DNA of 64,000 nucleotides from Embleya scabrispora DSM 41855 (GTDB lineage Bacteria; Actinomycetota; Actinomycetes; Streptomycetales; Streptomycetaceae), in the NCBI RefSeq assembly GCF_000372745.1, contig NZ_KB889686.1, positions 143,913 to 207,912 on the forward strand, given 5' to 3'. Below are positions 1 through 8,617 of the stretch, piece by piece; position 1 is the stretch's first letter, and the number at the start of each line of letters is the position of its first letter. The notes beneath the pieces are model-generated. The model was not told the origin of the DNA and made no database searches. It saw only the letters and a program-made list of their open reading frames with translations. The translations under genes and the position numbers were made by a program.

Positions 1-435
1 CCCTGGGAGACGGTGGACCTCCCCCGTCCGGACGGCGGCACCGTCACCGTGACGGCCACTCCCGCACAACACGGCCCCGAGGGCTGCGAACCGATCACGG
101 GCGAGGTCGTCGGCTTCGTACTGACCGCCTCCGACCTGCCCACGATCTACGTCAGCGGCGACAACGCCTCCCTGGCCGTGGTCGAGAAGATCGCCGCGCG
201 CATCGGCCCGGTCGACACCGCCGTCCTGTTCGCCGGCGCGGCCCGCACCCCCCTCTTCGACGGCGCGCTCCTTACCCTCGACAGCGCCCAGGCCGCCGAA
301 GCCGCCGCAATCCTCGGCGCGCGCCGCATCGTCCCGGTCCACTTCGACAGCTGGGGCCACTTCACCGAGGGCCGCAACGCCCTCGTCGACGCATTCACCG
401 CAGCCGGCCTGATCCACCGCCTGGAACTGAGCTGA
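1..435 (+). CDS. MBL-fold metal-dependent hydrolase, C-terminal part
   Basis: The frame is open from the first base of the window (P-W-E-T-V-D-L-P before the first GTG at 13), so this is the 3' end of a longer gene. The text fits the C-terminal half of the UlaG/RomA-like metallo-beta-lactamase superfamily: FVLTASDLPTIYVSGDN (the strand carrying the metal-binding Asp), DTAVLFAGAAR, and the final HFDSWGHFTEG, whose His would be the last metal ligand. The N-terminal HxHxDH motif lies outside the window, so substrate cannot be judged. The family hydrolyses phosphodiester, lactone or similar bonds with one or two metals. The family call is firm; the specific reaction is unknown. Confidence 0.8.
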   Translation, partial: PWETVDLPRPDGGTVTVTATPAQHGPEGCEPITGEVVGFVLTASDLPTIYVSGDNASLAVVEKIAARIGPVDTAVLFAGAARTPLFDGALLTLDSAQAAEAAAILGARRIVPVHFDSWGHFTEGRNALVDAFTAAGLIHRLELS

Positions 436-524
436 CCGACGGCGGGCCGGGCCGACCGGGGCGGCCGGGCGCCCGTCCGCCCCGCAGCCGCGGCCCGGCC
501 GGCCGGCCGGCGTCATAGGATCCC

Positions 525-1247
525 GTGATCATGGAAGCGAGCACGGGATACGCAATGGTCGCCATTCCGGCCGGGCGCGTGACGCTGTCCGACCGGCGGA
601 CGCAGCGCAGTTGGTCGGTCGAACTCGCGCCCTACCGACTGGCGGCATTCCCGGTCACCCGGGAGTTGTACGCGGAGATCACCGGTCTGCGGCCGAGCGG
701 CCCGCACGGTGACCGGTTGCCGGCCGAGAGTGTTTCCTGGTGGGACGCGGTGCGCTTTTGCAACGCCCTGTCGCGACGCGACGGGTTCACTCCCGCGTAC
801 GGCATCGACCCCGGCGCCGACCCCGGCAACGGGAAGGGCGACGGGCACCAGGACGACGGCGAGCGCATCGTGTGGGACACGTCCGCCGACGGGTACCGGC
901 TGCCGACCGAGGCCGAGTGGGAACACGCGTGCCGGGCCGGCACGACGGGAGCGCACTACGGACCGCTGGACGACATCGCCTGGTATCGCGCGAACTCGGA
1001 CGAGCACGTCCACGAGGTGGGCGGCAAGCGACCCAACACGTGGGGCCTGTACGACATGCTCGGCAATGTGTGGGACTGGTGCTGGGACGTCTATGACGCC
1101 GAGGTCTACGGCAGTTACCGCGTGCTGCGCGGCGGTGGCTGGTTCGACGAACACTGGAGTTGCCGAGCCTCCGCCCGCCGCCGCAGCCACCCGACCTACC
1201 GAGTCGACGACGTCGGTTTCCGCATCGCCCGCTCCGGCACATCCTGA
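525..1247 (+). CDS. FGE/SUMF1-fold protein (formylglycine-generating enzyme family)
   Basis: A 240-residue single-domain protein. Landmarks in order: IPAG near residue 15, PVTRELYAE (residues 44-52), VSWWDAVRFCNALS (about 69-82), RLPTEAEWEHACRAG (about 125-139), GLYDMLGNVWDWC (about 171-183), VLRGGGW (about 199) and VGFRIAR at the end. These are the signatures of the FGE-sulfatase fold. True formylglycine-generating enzymes use two close cysteines before the final GFR segment. Here that stretch is GGWFDEHWSCRASARR, with only one Cys, so oxidation of sulfatase cysteines is doubtful and an EgtB-like or non-catalytic role is possible. Start is GTG 525 or ATG 531. No sulfatase gene lies nearby. 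Confidence 0.85.
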   Translation: MIMEASTGYAMVAIPAGRVTLSDRRTQRSWSVELAPYRLAAFPVTRELYAEITGLRPSGPHGDRLPAESVSWWDAVRFCNALSRRDGFTPAYGIDPGADPGNGKGDGHQDDGERIVWDTSADGYRLPTEAEWEHACRAGTTGAHYGPLDDIAWYRANSDEHVHEVGGKRPNTWGLYDMLGNVWDWCWDVYDAEVYGSYRVLRGGGWFDEHWSCRASARRRSHPTYRVDDVGFRIARSGTS

Positions 1248-1654
1248 CCCGGAGCCACCCGTGCCGACCCGCGCGGCCACGCCCTCGTTCGCCGCGTCAT
1301 CCCTGTACACCTCGCCGCGACCGAGCGCGCCGGGCCGATCCGGCACGTCCCGCCGCCGGTACATCCGGTCGATGCTCGTGGCGGCTCGGCCGCGGTGGAA
1401 ACCAGCGACTGCCCGACAGCACGGCCGAGTTCGCCCGACCCGGATCCCGGGCCCCGGACCCGGCCCCTGATTTGCGGTCACCGTGCGTATTCGTACTCGC
1501 CTCACCCGTGACGTCGGGAGATACGCACGGCATGATGCCGGTTACGCCATGTGGGGTACACGAGGCCGGCCGCCCACCGTGACCTCGCCACCCCATCGAC
1601 CCGCCTGGCCGGTATCGACCATCGGCGACGATCGACGGGGGATGATCCCAACTC
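1248..1654. other. Gene-free stretch
   Basis: About 400 bases between the FGE-fold gene and the DUF4328 gene. Frames run through it on both strands, but none has a ribosome-binding site, recognisable protein sequence or consistent codon bias. The promoter of the following gene is presumably here. I see no strong hairpin or repeat. Confidence 0.4.
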
Positions 1655-2731
1655 GTGTTGTGCCCAAGCTGCGGCGGCCAATCGACACTGCCCGACCGCT
1701 GTACCAACTGCGGCCACCAGGAATACGCCCCGCCCGCCGACGCGACATCGTCCCTGGACCTGCGCTTCGCCCACTTCGGCCCGGCCCCGACACCGCCGGC
1801 AGGCTGGTACGCACCGGTCTTCCGGTCCCTGCGCGGCCTGGCCACCGCGCTGTACGTCCTGCTCGGCGTCACCGCCGTGTTGTCCCTGCTCGCGGCGATC
1901 GCGCTGTTCCAACGGGCCGCCATGGTCGACGAAACCCTGCACGGCGGTTGGCTGTCCGCCGACCCCGACGCGGCGAACCGATCCATCGGCCTGTGGTGGG
2001 GGTTGTCGAGTCTGGCCATCGTCGCGGTCATGGTCGTGTTCGTCATCTGGTTCCACCGAGCCCGGTGCAACGTCGAGGTGTTCCCGCCGTCCGCGCAACA
2101 CCTCTCCAGCAGCTGGGCGATCGGCGGCTGGTTCTGCCCGGTGGTCAATCTGTGGTTCCCGCCGCTGATGGCACACGACATCTGGAAGGCCAGCGACCCC
2201 CGCGCACCCCTGCGCGGCGGCTTCACCCCGGGCCGGCATCCGCTGCTGTGGTCCTGGTGGCTGACCTACGTCGCCGCGAACATCGTGATCGTCTTCGGCG
2301 TGATCGGCCGGAAGACGGACGGCGGCGACGACCGGATCGGCAGCGACTCCTGGGTCGCCTACCACGAGTCCTACCGCACCGCCGATACCGCGGCGGGCTG
2401 GGCCTTTCTGCTGCTGATCGCCGCCGCCGGCCTGGCCATCGCGGTCGTGGCCAGGATCACCACCTTCCAGTCCGAGTACGAGCGCGCCTTCTACCCGGCA
2501 CCGGGCATGCACCCGATGGCGCCGATGCACCCGATGGCCCTGGTGCACCCGATGCACCACCCGTACCCCATGCACGCGGCGCCTTCGATCCAGCCCGCGC
2601 CCGCGACGTACCCGACGCCGCAGCCCCACCCCGCGCAGCCCGATCAGGGGCGGACAACCGAGGGTCGACTGCCGCCCCCGGCCCCCCGTCAACCCCCGCC
2701 CCGGCCGCAGCACCCGCCGGCGCCCTTCTGA
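1655..2731 (+). CDS. Zinc-ribbon DUF4328 membrane protein
   Basis: 358 residues. It opens with a zinc ribbon (C-P-S-C at residues 3-6 and C-T-N-C about 14-17), then a membrane domain with four to five hydrophobic segments (about 61-84, 111-138, 150-175, 192-213 and 240-262). The WAIGGWFCPVVNLWFPP segment is typical of DUF4328. The last 90 residues are a disordered tail rich in Met, His and Pro (repeated HPM triplets) and then Pro/Gln. The tail could bind metal or a partner, but that is inference. DUF4328 proteins are common, uncharacterised actinobacterial membrane proteins. The GTG at 1655 is the first start giving an intact first Cys pair. The stop abuts the convergent MarR gene. Confidence 0.85.
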   Translation: MLCPSCGGQSTLPDRCTNCGHQEYAPPADATSSLDLRFAHFGPAPTPPAGWYAPVFRSLRGLATALYVLLGVTAVLSLLAAIALFQRAAMVDETLHGGWLSADPDAANRSIGLWWGLSSLAIVAVMVVFVIWFHRARCNVEVFPPSAQHLSSSWAIGGWFCPVVNLWFPPLMAHDIWKASDPRAPLRGGFTPGRHPLLWSWWLTYVAANIVIVFGVIGRKTDGGDDRIGSDSWVAYHESYRTADTAAGWAFLLLIAAAGLAIAVVARITTFQSEYERAFYPAPGMHPMAPMHPMALVHPMHHPYPMHAAPSIQPAPATYPTPQPHPAQPDQGRTTEGRLPPPAPRQPPPRPQHPPAPF

Positions 2732-3265
2732 TCAACCGCTCCCGCGCGCCGATCGCCGCGTCGATCGGGGCACCTCGGTCGCGGCGGCGATCTCGCGTAG
2801 CGCGAGAGTCGCCGCCTCGATCGCCGCCGCCGGCGCGCCGCGCCAGATCTCGGCGTGGGCGGCGGCGTTGGCACGGACCGCGTCCTCCGCGACCTGTACC
2901 CCGCGCGGGGTCAGGCTGATCAGCGTGCCCCGACCGTCGCCCTGGTCCGGAAGGCGCTCGGCGAGGCCCTCGGCGACCAGGTGATTGGTGACGTTGCTGG
3001 TACCGCCCGAGGACAGCAGCAACGCGCGACTGAGTTCGGTGGGCTTGAGCCGATAGGGCGCGCCGGCCCGACGCAGGGCGACCAGTACGCCGAACTGGGC
3101 CGGGGTGAGGCCGAATTCGGGCAGCTCGCGGCGGGTGGCCTCGTCCAGGTCGGCGGCGAGCAACATGATCCGCTTGCTCAGTTCCGTCGTCGCGTCCAGC
3201 ACGTCGGGCAGTTCGGCCTGCCACGCGCTGACGAGTGCGCTCGCGCGGTCCTGTGGTGCGGTCAT
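2732..3265 (-). CDS. MarR family transcriptional regulator
   Basis: 177 residues. The winged helix-turn-helix spans about residues 50-120: LTPAQFGVLVAL, then a recognition region around LSSGGTSNVTNHLVAEGLAER, and the wing with D-x-R-G-T-x-I-S-L-T-P-R-G, a standard MarR wing. MarR proteins are dimeric repressors relieved by small aromatic or other ligands. The gene is divergent from the amidohydrolase at 3395. The intergenic region contains a 16-bp perfect palindrome, so it probably represses itself and the amidohydrolase. Its stop touches the stop of the DUF4328 gene. Start chosen as the ATG giving the usual MarR length. Confidence 0.9.
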   Translation of the reverse strand: MTAPQDRASALVSAWQAELPDVLDATTELSKRIMLLAADLDEATRRELPEFGLTPAQFGVLVALRRAGAPYRLKPTELSRALLLSSGGTSNVTNHLVAEGLAERLPDQGDGRGTLISLTPRGVQVAEDAVRANAAAHAEIWRGAPAAAIEAATLALREIAAATEVPRSTRRSARGSG

Positions 3266-3292
3266 CTTGACAGCGTATTACACACACCTGAT

Positions 3293-3308
3293 AGCTTTTT
3301 AAAAAGCT
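3293..3308. promoter_or_regulatory. Palindromic operator candidate for MarR
   Basis: AGCTTTTTAAAAAGCT is a perfect 16-bp palindrome lying 28 bases upstream of the MarR start and 87 bases upstream of the amidohydrolase start. It is strikingly AT-rich for this genome. MarR proteins bind palindromes of this size overlapping promoters, so this is the likely operator of the divergent pair. Confidence 0.6.
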
Positions 3309-3394
3309 TTCAAGTGAAGCTCCGTTCGGCGCGCCGCACCACGACGGGTGCGGCGACGACGACCGAACCCGCGCGATTCCTTTCGGAGGCCCAG

Positions 3395-4717
3395 ATGTCC
3401 GCCCGGCCCACTCCCGCGACGAACCCTTCCGTCGCGCCCGCCCCCACCCGACTGCTCCTTCGCGGCGGCACCGTTGTCGACACCGACCCGCACGTCAGTG
3501 CCCGGCCCGACACCGATGTCCTGATCGAGCACGGCGTGATCGTCGCCGTCGGTCCGGCGCTGCCCGCGGCGGGGGCCGAAGTCCTCGACGCCCGCGACCG
3601 GATCGTGCTGCCCGGATTCGTCGACACCCATCGCCATGTCTGGCAGTCGGTGTTGCGCGCGGTGGCCGTCGACAGCGACCTCGGCGACTACCTCGGCCGG
3701 GTGCTCGGCCGGCTCTCCCCCGCGATGCGCCCCGAGGACGTGTACGCCGGCAACCTGGTCGGTGCGCTGGAATGCCTGGACGCGGGCATCACCACCGTGC
3801 AGGACTTCTCCCACGTCCAGCACCGCGCCGAACACGGCGACGCGGCGGTCCACGGACTGCGCGCAGCGGGCATCCGGGCCGTGTTCGGCTACGGCCACCC
3901 ACCGTTCGACCCCGCCGCCCGCGACGCCCGCGTCCTCCGCGACCTGCGTGAACGCCTGTTCCCCGGCGACGACGACCTGGTCACCCTCGCGCTCGCCCCG
4001 GGCGGCCCCTCGTACACCCCGATCGATCTGGTCGAGCAGGACTGGCGCCTGGCCGCCGACCTCGACATCCCGCTGGCCGTACATGTCGGCAGCGGCCCGG
4101 TCGCCCACCGCCCCATCGAAGCCCTGCGCGACCGCGGCCTGTTGAACGCGCGCACACTCTTCATCCACGGCAACTCGCTGCCGGACGACGAACTCGCGAT
4201 GATCGCCGACTCCGGCGGCACCCTCTCGATCGCGCCGCACATCGAGGCCCAGATGGGACACGGCGCACCGATGATCAACCGCGCCCGCGCCGCGGGACTG
4301 GTCACCGGGCTCGGCGTCGACGTGGTCACCAGCGGGCCGGGCGACATGTTCTCGCTGCTCCGGGCCGCCCTGCTTACCAGTCAACTCGCGGACGGGCCAC
4401 GGTTGTTCGCGGCCGACATGCTGTGCATGGCGACCATCGGCGGAGCCGCCGCACTGGGCCTGGCCGATCGGATCGGATCACTGGCCGTGGGTAAGCAGGC
4501 CGACCTGATCCTGCTGCGTGCGGACGCGGTCAACCTGGTCGGCGCCGTACACGACATCGCGGGGGCCGTGGTGGCATCCGCCCACGCGGGCAACGTCGAC
4601 ACCGTCCTGGTGGCCGGCCGCCCCGTCAAGCGTGCGGGCCGACTCACCCACCCGCACCTGGCCGGCGCCATCGCCGACGCCCGGAAGTCCGCCGAACACC
4701 TGGCGGACACGCCCTGA
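3395..4717 (+). CDS. Amidohydrolase superfamily deaminase/hydrolase (TrzN/AtzB/SsnA-like)
   Basis: 440 residues when started at ATG 3395, which has GGAGG at about 3386-3390; the frame is open upstream but without coding signals. Metal-binding DTHRHVW (H-x-H, about residues 77-83) follows the PGFVDTH strand. Later come AVHVGSG (metal His), FIHGNSLPDDE (catalytic His) and GVDVVTSGPGDMFSLLR (metal Asp). The C-terminus has GKQADLILL. This arrangement matches cytosine deaminase/atrazine chlorohydrolase-type amidohydrolases acting on N-heterocycles. The substrate is unknown. A divergent MarR gene suggests induction by the substrate or a related aromatic compound. Confidence 0.85.
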   Translation: MSARPTPATNPSVAPAPTRLLLRGGTVVDTDPHVSARPDTDVLIEHGVIVAVGPALPAAGAEVLDARDRIVLPGFVDTHRHVWQSVLRAVAVDSDLGDYLGRVLGRLSPAMRPEDVYAGNLVGALECLDAGITTVQDFSHVQHRAEHGDAAVHGLRAAGIRAVFGYGHPPFDPAARDARVLRDLRERLFPGDDDLVTLALAPGGPSYTPIDLVEQDWRLAADLDIPLAVHVGSGPVAHRPIEALRDRGLLNARTLFIHGNSLPDDELAMIADSGGTLSIAPHIEAQMGHGAPMINRARAAGLVTGLGVDVVTSGPGDMFSLLRAALLTSQLADGPRLFAADMLCMATIGGAAALGLADRIGSLAVGKQADLILLRADAVNLVGAVHDIAGAVVASAHAGNVDTVLVAGRPVKRAGRLTHPHLAGAIADARKSAEHLADTP

Positions 4718-4933
4718 CGCTCCGGGCCCGGACGGACACCGCCGGCTTCGACCGGCCCCGACCGAACGAGGAGGCGCCGCCGGGAAACCACGCGGCACGA
4801 CCCCGGCACATCCGCGGCACCTCGCGTGTCCGCACGGTTCACCGATCTCCGCCTTGACGTCCGTTGACCCGCAAGGGGTGGTCATGCAGGCTCTGAACCC
4901 AGGGTGCGGGGGGATCGTGACGGGAGGAACAGG

Positions 4934-5254
4934 GTGGGGAACTGCGGGGGTTGTTCGGGACAGAGCTGGGTCCCGATGGACCAGATCTGCAACGGATGCG
5001 GCGGATCCGGCCAGAACGGCATGGGCTCGGACAGCAATTGGTCCTGTTCGGGATGCGGCGGATCCGGGCGGATGCAGGCGATGGTGCCGTGCCCGAGCTG
5101 CGGCGGGACCGGCGGCCAGGGGGGTGGTGGCGGCGGTCCGATGTACGCACCGCCGAGCGCCCCGCTCACACGCGGTCAGCGTGTAAAGTCCCGGTTGCTC
5201 TCACTCGCGGCCATCGGCGTCCTGGCGGCGTACGTGTACCACACGACGAGGTAA
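4934..5254 (+). CDS. Small CxxC-repeat (DnaJ zinc-finger-like) single-pass membrane protein
   Basis: 106 residues from GTG 4934, chosen because GGGAGG at 4922-4927 is ideally placed; a GTG at 4904 in the same frame has no such site. The N-terminus has four Cys pairs: CGGC, CNGCGGSG, CSGCGGSG and CPSCGGTGG. These resemble the CxxCxGxG repeats of DnaJ-type zinc fingers. A glycine run follows, then a C-terminal hydrophobic helix (about residues 84-101) ending in YHTTR. It probably is an anchored zinc-binding adaptor exposing its finger to the cytoplasm, but no function is known. It stands alone, followed by a strong hairpin. Confidence 0.75.
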   Translation: MGNCGGCSGQSWVPMDQICNGCGGSGQNGMGSDSNWSCSGCGGSGRMQAMVPCPSCGGTGGQGGGGGGPMYAPPSAPLTRGQRVKSRLLSLAAIGVLAAYVYHTTR

Positions 5255-5286
5255 CCCCGCCCACACCGAAACCGAGGCCGAACACA

Positions 5287-5340
5287 GGACACGTGGCGGA
5301 GGTCGGCGGCATGCCGCCGACCTCCGCCACAGCCGTGTCC
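5287..5340. terminator. Very long perfect hairpin (terminator)
   Basis: Positions 5293-5330 form a 38-bp perfect palindrome (18-base arms around a central AT). The stem extends outward with GGACAC at 5287-5292 pairing with GTGTCC at 5335-5340 across a four-base asymmetry. It lies 32 bases after the stop of the CxxC-repeat gene and has no T-run. This is the kind of GC-rich hairpin terminator used in actinomycetes. The length also suggests a possible dimeric protein-binding site. Confidence 0.7.
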
Positions 5341-5654
5341 GACGGCCGGGCGGGTCCCCTGGCCTCTGTTCCCCGGTCGCCGATCCTCGGTCGCCGTTCG
5401 TAACGGCCCCACCGGATGACGCGCCCCCTGCCCCTCTGCCCCGTCCGCCCGACCGATGCTCGCCGGCAAAAGCCGAGCCCGACCTCGGCTGACACGGCAT
5501 CGGGACTGTCGCTTCGAACGCGGGCTGTCGTCACGTACGCAATCTGTCCGAGCGCCCCGTTAGTCTCACTCCCCCGGCATTCGAACAAGGATTCGATCAC
5601 CAAGCGACACACACCCCTCCCCACCCCCTCGTCGAGTTCTCGGAAAGGGCCCCT

Positions 5655-6833
5655 GTGAAGGTACGGATATCCCGCGACCGCCTCGTCGAGGGCATCGGCT
5701 GGGCGGTTCGCGCGCTGCCCGCCCGACCGGTCGTCCCCGCTCTCGCCGCGTTCCGGCTCAAGGCGGCCGACGGCACCTTGGCCATCTCCGCCTACAACTA
5801 CGAGGTATCGGCCGGCATCGAGGTTGCCGCCGAGGTTGCCCGAATCGGCGAGATCCTGGTTCCGGGCCGACTGCTCGCCGACATCGCCCGCGCACTCCCG
5901 CGCGATCAGCCGGTCGACCTCACCGTGGATCCGGCCCGGGCCCGGGTGACCTGCGCGGGGGCCTACTTCGCGCTGCCGCTGCCGGCTCTCGCCGACTACC
6001 CCACCACACCGCTGCTCCCGGAGACGGCGGGCACCGTGAGTGCGAGCGCGTTCGCCGAAGCCGTCGCGCAGGTCGCGATCGCCGCCGCCCGGGACGAGAG
6101 CCTGCCCGTGCTCACCGCGATCCGACTGCACCTGACGCACGACACACTGGTCTTGGCCGCCACCGATCGTTATCGGCTCGCGGTGCGACGGTTGCCCTGG
6201 CAGCCCGTCACCGAGGATCCGGCGCGAACGGCCCTGGTGCCGGCCAGGATGCTGGCCGACCTGACGAAACACTCGGGAATCGACACAGACCTGCGCCTCG
6301 CGCTCGGACCGGAGCCGGGCCGCCGCGGCCTGCTCGGCCTTGCCGGAAACGGGCGGCACGCCACGACGCGGCTACTCGACCACGAGTTCCCGCGCTACGA
6401 CTGGCTGTTCGACAACGAGACCACCGCCGTCGCGACGATCGAGGCCGCGGCGTTGATCGAGGCCCTGCGACGGGTGTCGCCGGTGGTCGGCCGCAACGCC
6501 CCGGTCCGGTTGTCCTTCGGGCGGGAGTCGCTGCGAGTCGAGGCGGGCAGCACCGACGAGGCCGAGGCGGGCGCGACGCTCCCGGTCGCGCTGACCGGCG
6601 AGCCGACCAGGGTCGCCTTCAACCCGGCCCACCTCCTGGACGGCCTGGCCGCGCTCCGCACCCCGACCGCACGCCTGATGTTCAGCACACCGACGAAGCC
6701 GACCATCCTCACGGACGGCACACCCGGCGTACCCGACGCATCCCTTACATCCGGAACATCCGGAGCCTTGGGGCCGGGCGACCTCGACGCCCCGGATTAT
6801 CACTACCTCCTGATGCCGATGCGCGGCGCCTGA
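5655..6833 (+). CDS. dnaN: DNA polymerase III beta subunit (sliding clamp) paralogue
   Basis: 392 residues with the three-domain clamp layout. The start MKVRISRDRLVEGIGWAVRA resembles chromosomal DnaN; then YNYEVS (about 47), ILVPGRLLADIARALP (about 70-85), ATDRYRLAVRRLPW (about 173), EFPRYDWLF (about 250), and the canonical end YHYLLMPMRGA. The clamp encircles DNA and tethers polymerase. Between about residues 345 and 380 there is an insertion of roughly 25 residues rich in Gly, Thr and Ser before the last strand, absent from ordinary clamps. No dnaA, recF or gyrA lies beside it, so this is an accessory copy, consistent with the nearby Rep/ParA cassette. GTG start 5655 is preceded by AAAGGG. 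Confidence 0.9.
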   Translation: MKVRISRDRLVEGIGWAVRALPARPVVPALAAFRLKAADGTLAISAYNYEVSAGIEVAAEVARIGEILVPGRLLADIARALPRDQPVDLTVDPARARVTCAGAYFALPLPALADYPTTPLLPETAGTVSASAFAEAVAQVAIAAARDESLPVLTAIRLHLTHDTLVLAATDRYRLAVRRLPWQPVTEDPARTALVPARMLADLTKHSGIDTDLRLALGPEPGRRGLLGLAGNGRHATTRLLDHEFPRYDWLFDNETTAVATIEAAALIEALRRVSPVVGRNAPVRLSFGRESLRVEAGSTDEAEAGATLPVALTGEPTRVAFNPAHLLDGLAALRTPTARLMFSTPTKPTILTDGTPGVPDASLTSGTSGALGPGDLDAPDYHYLLMPMRGA

Positions 6834-6913
6834 TCAGCCCCGGCCGCGCGAACCGGCGAAAGCCGAGTGCCCAGGCGAGTCACGGCGGCCGATTCCACCC
6901 GCACGCCTGCTCG

Positions 6914-7627
6914 TCACGCCGAACCCAGCACCGCACCGAGTACCGCGTCCGTATCGGCCAGGTCCGCCAGGACCACGTCGGCGCCCGCCGCCGCCAACGC
7001 CGCCGCGCTCGTCGTCCCGGTCGCCACCGCGACGGACCACGCCCCCACGGCCCGAGCGGCGGCGACGTCGCGCGGGGTGTCGCCCACGATCACGGTGTCC
7101 GCGCCGATGTGCCGCCGGCCGAGGTGCTTTTCGGCACGTGCGAAGGCACGGGCCGGCAGGTCGACCCGCTCGTAGGCGTCGTCGCCGTACGCACCGACCC
7201 GAAAGTCCACGTGGTCGGCGAGGCCGAAGACCTGCATCTTCAACACGGCGAGCGCGTACGGGTTGCCGGTCAGCACCGACTGGCACACCCCGGGTATCTC
7301 CCCCAGAGCGCCGAGCGCCTCGGAAGCACCGGTGAGGACCCGACCCTCCGCGGCCAACTCGGCCTCACGGTCTCGCAGTTCGGTGATGATCATGTCCAGG
7401 AAGGCGTCGAGCATGCCACCCTCGGGCGGCAGTCCGTGCGCGCGCAGCACCTCACTCGCCATGGCCAACTCGGTACGTCCGTCGAACTGCCAGGGATGGA
7501 CCGGCGAACGCCCGGAGACCCGACGAAATGCCGCCGCGTACGCCCGTCGAGCCACCGTTCCACCGTCGATCAGCGTGTGATCGATGTCCCACAACACCAG
7601 CCGGGGACCGGCTCCATCAGTCGTCAT
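6914..7627 (-). CDS. HAD superfamily phosphatase (phosphoglycolate phosphatase-like)
   Basis: 237 residues from ATG 7627, chosen because CGGAGAG sits 4-9 bases upstream; longer in-frame starts lack one. HAD motif I is LWDIDHTLIDGG (nucleophile Asp about residue 14). A helical cap follows. Motif II is VLTGNP, motif III the Lys of FARAEKHLG, and motif IV VIVGDTPRDVAAARAVGA. The cap type and order match the Gph/PGP subfamily, which dephosphorylates small phosphometabolites. It is convergent with dnaN and not obviously part of an operon. Confidence 0.85.
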   Translation of the reverse strand: MTTDGAGPRLVLWDIDHTLIDGGTVARRAYAAAFRRVSGRSPVHPWQFDGRTELAMASEVLRAHGLPPEGGMLDAFLDMIITELRDREAELAAEGRVLTGASEALGALGEIPGVCQSVLTGNPYALAVLKMQVFGLADHVDFRVGAYGDDAYERVDLPARAFARAEKHLGRRHIGADTVIVGDTPRDVAAARAVGAWSVAVATGTTSAAALAAAGADVVLADLADTDAVLGAVLGSA

Positions 7628-8617
7628 GAACTCTCCGATCATCGACAACCACCCTGCGCGGCGGCTGCGACGAGCATCGCATTCGACCCTTTCCGAGCCG
7701 ACGCCGGGGTACACCGAGCGTGTTGTCAAGATCACACAGCGCGATCATCGCATCTTCCCTCCCCTCCCCCCGGCCCCTCCGCGCCCGACCCCCCGAGGTC
7801 GCTCGACCTCTCCGCAGGGCCGGTACATCTCGCCTGAAGACGAATCCATGTGTTTTTACCGGTGATTTCCTCTCCTATGCCGCACCGATCGACTCGATCC
7901 AAGGCGCGCGCGACCCCACCTACTCGTTGCCGTTCGTCGCCGTTCACGACCGAGCAGGCCCGGCTGCGGCGAGATCGCGACGCCGATTCGGCGCACGCTT
8001 CGAGCGGGCTCGGAGCCATCCGTGCGCCCTCCTCAAATAGCCATTGACCTGCAACTTGCATGGCGGGCTGTGCGGCAATCCGCATGGCGAAGTGTCCGTT
8101 GAACTGTGCGTCGTGATGTCCATGCATGTGCATGGCTTTTTGGATCCCAACGCGTTCGTCAAGACGCATGGCTGTCTGTGCGGGTGTGTGGGCGGCTGTG
8201 CGGTACGGACGACGGATGCACGGAGACGTGGGCGGCCGGTCGGAGCGACGGGCGAAACGACGGCCCGTGCGATGGAGCCGCCGATAGGTCTCGCGGCGGG
8301 TCTCACGACGGCGCGTCGGCACGCTGGAGCGGACGGCCGAACGATGGTCCGAACGGTGGATCCGACGCTCGCTCAAGCACTGGATCAGGCAACGGAGCGC
8401 TCGCTCGGCGCCTGGGTATTCATGCGTGACAGGGGATGGATGTGCGGGTGGATCTTCCAACATGCAGATCGAACACAACGGCAATGCCTTGTTTTCTGGG
8501 CTTTTGCGCCGTTCTCGTGACGACCCCATCGCGATGGGCGACACGCCGACTCTCCTGACAGGAAGTTATTTGCCGCAGATAGCGATAGGGTTCGATCGTT
8601 GACACGAAAGGACGGTC
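7628..8617. other. Gene-poor stretch with low-complexity DNA and an MHGH frame
   Basis: Nearly 1 kb without a convincing gene. The left third is C/T-rich. From about 8040 to 8460 the plus strand has a distinctive pattern (repeated GCATGG, TGTGCGG, GGATGG and CGGACGG words), the mirror of the pattern on the other side of the Rep/Par block (14.2-15.75 kb). On the minus strand near 8050-8190 a frame reads VGIQKAMHMHGH, related in spacing to the short frame at 15720-15887. CTGACAGG occurs at 8555-8562, just upstream of the next gene. Confidence 0.5.

Noticed and set aside
7732..8544. Minus-strand frame of 270 codons as a full gene
   Set aside because: Composition is Arg/Ser/Ala-rich and changes along the frame; no ribosome-binding site. 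Only its short MHGH part is worth attention.
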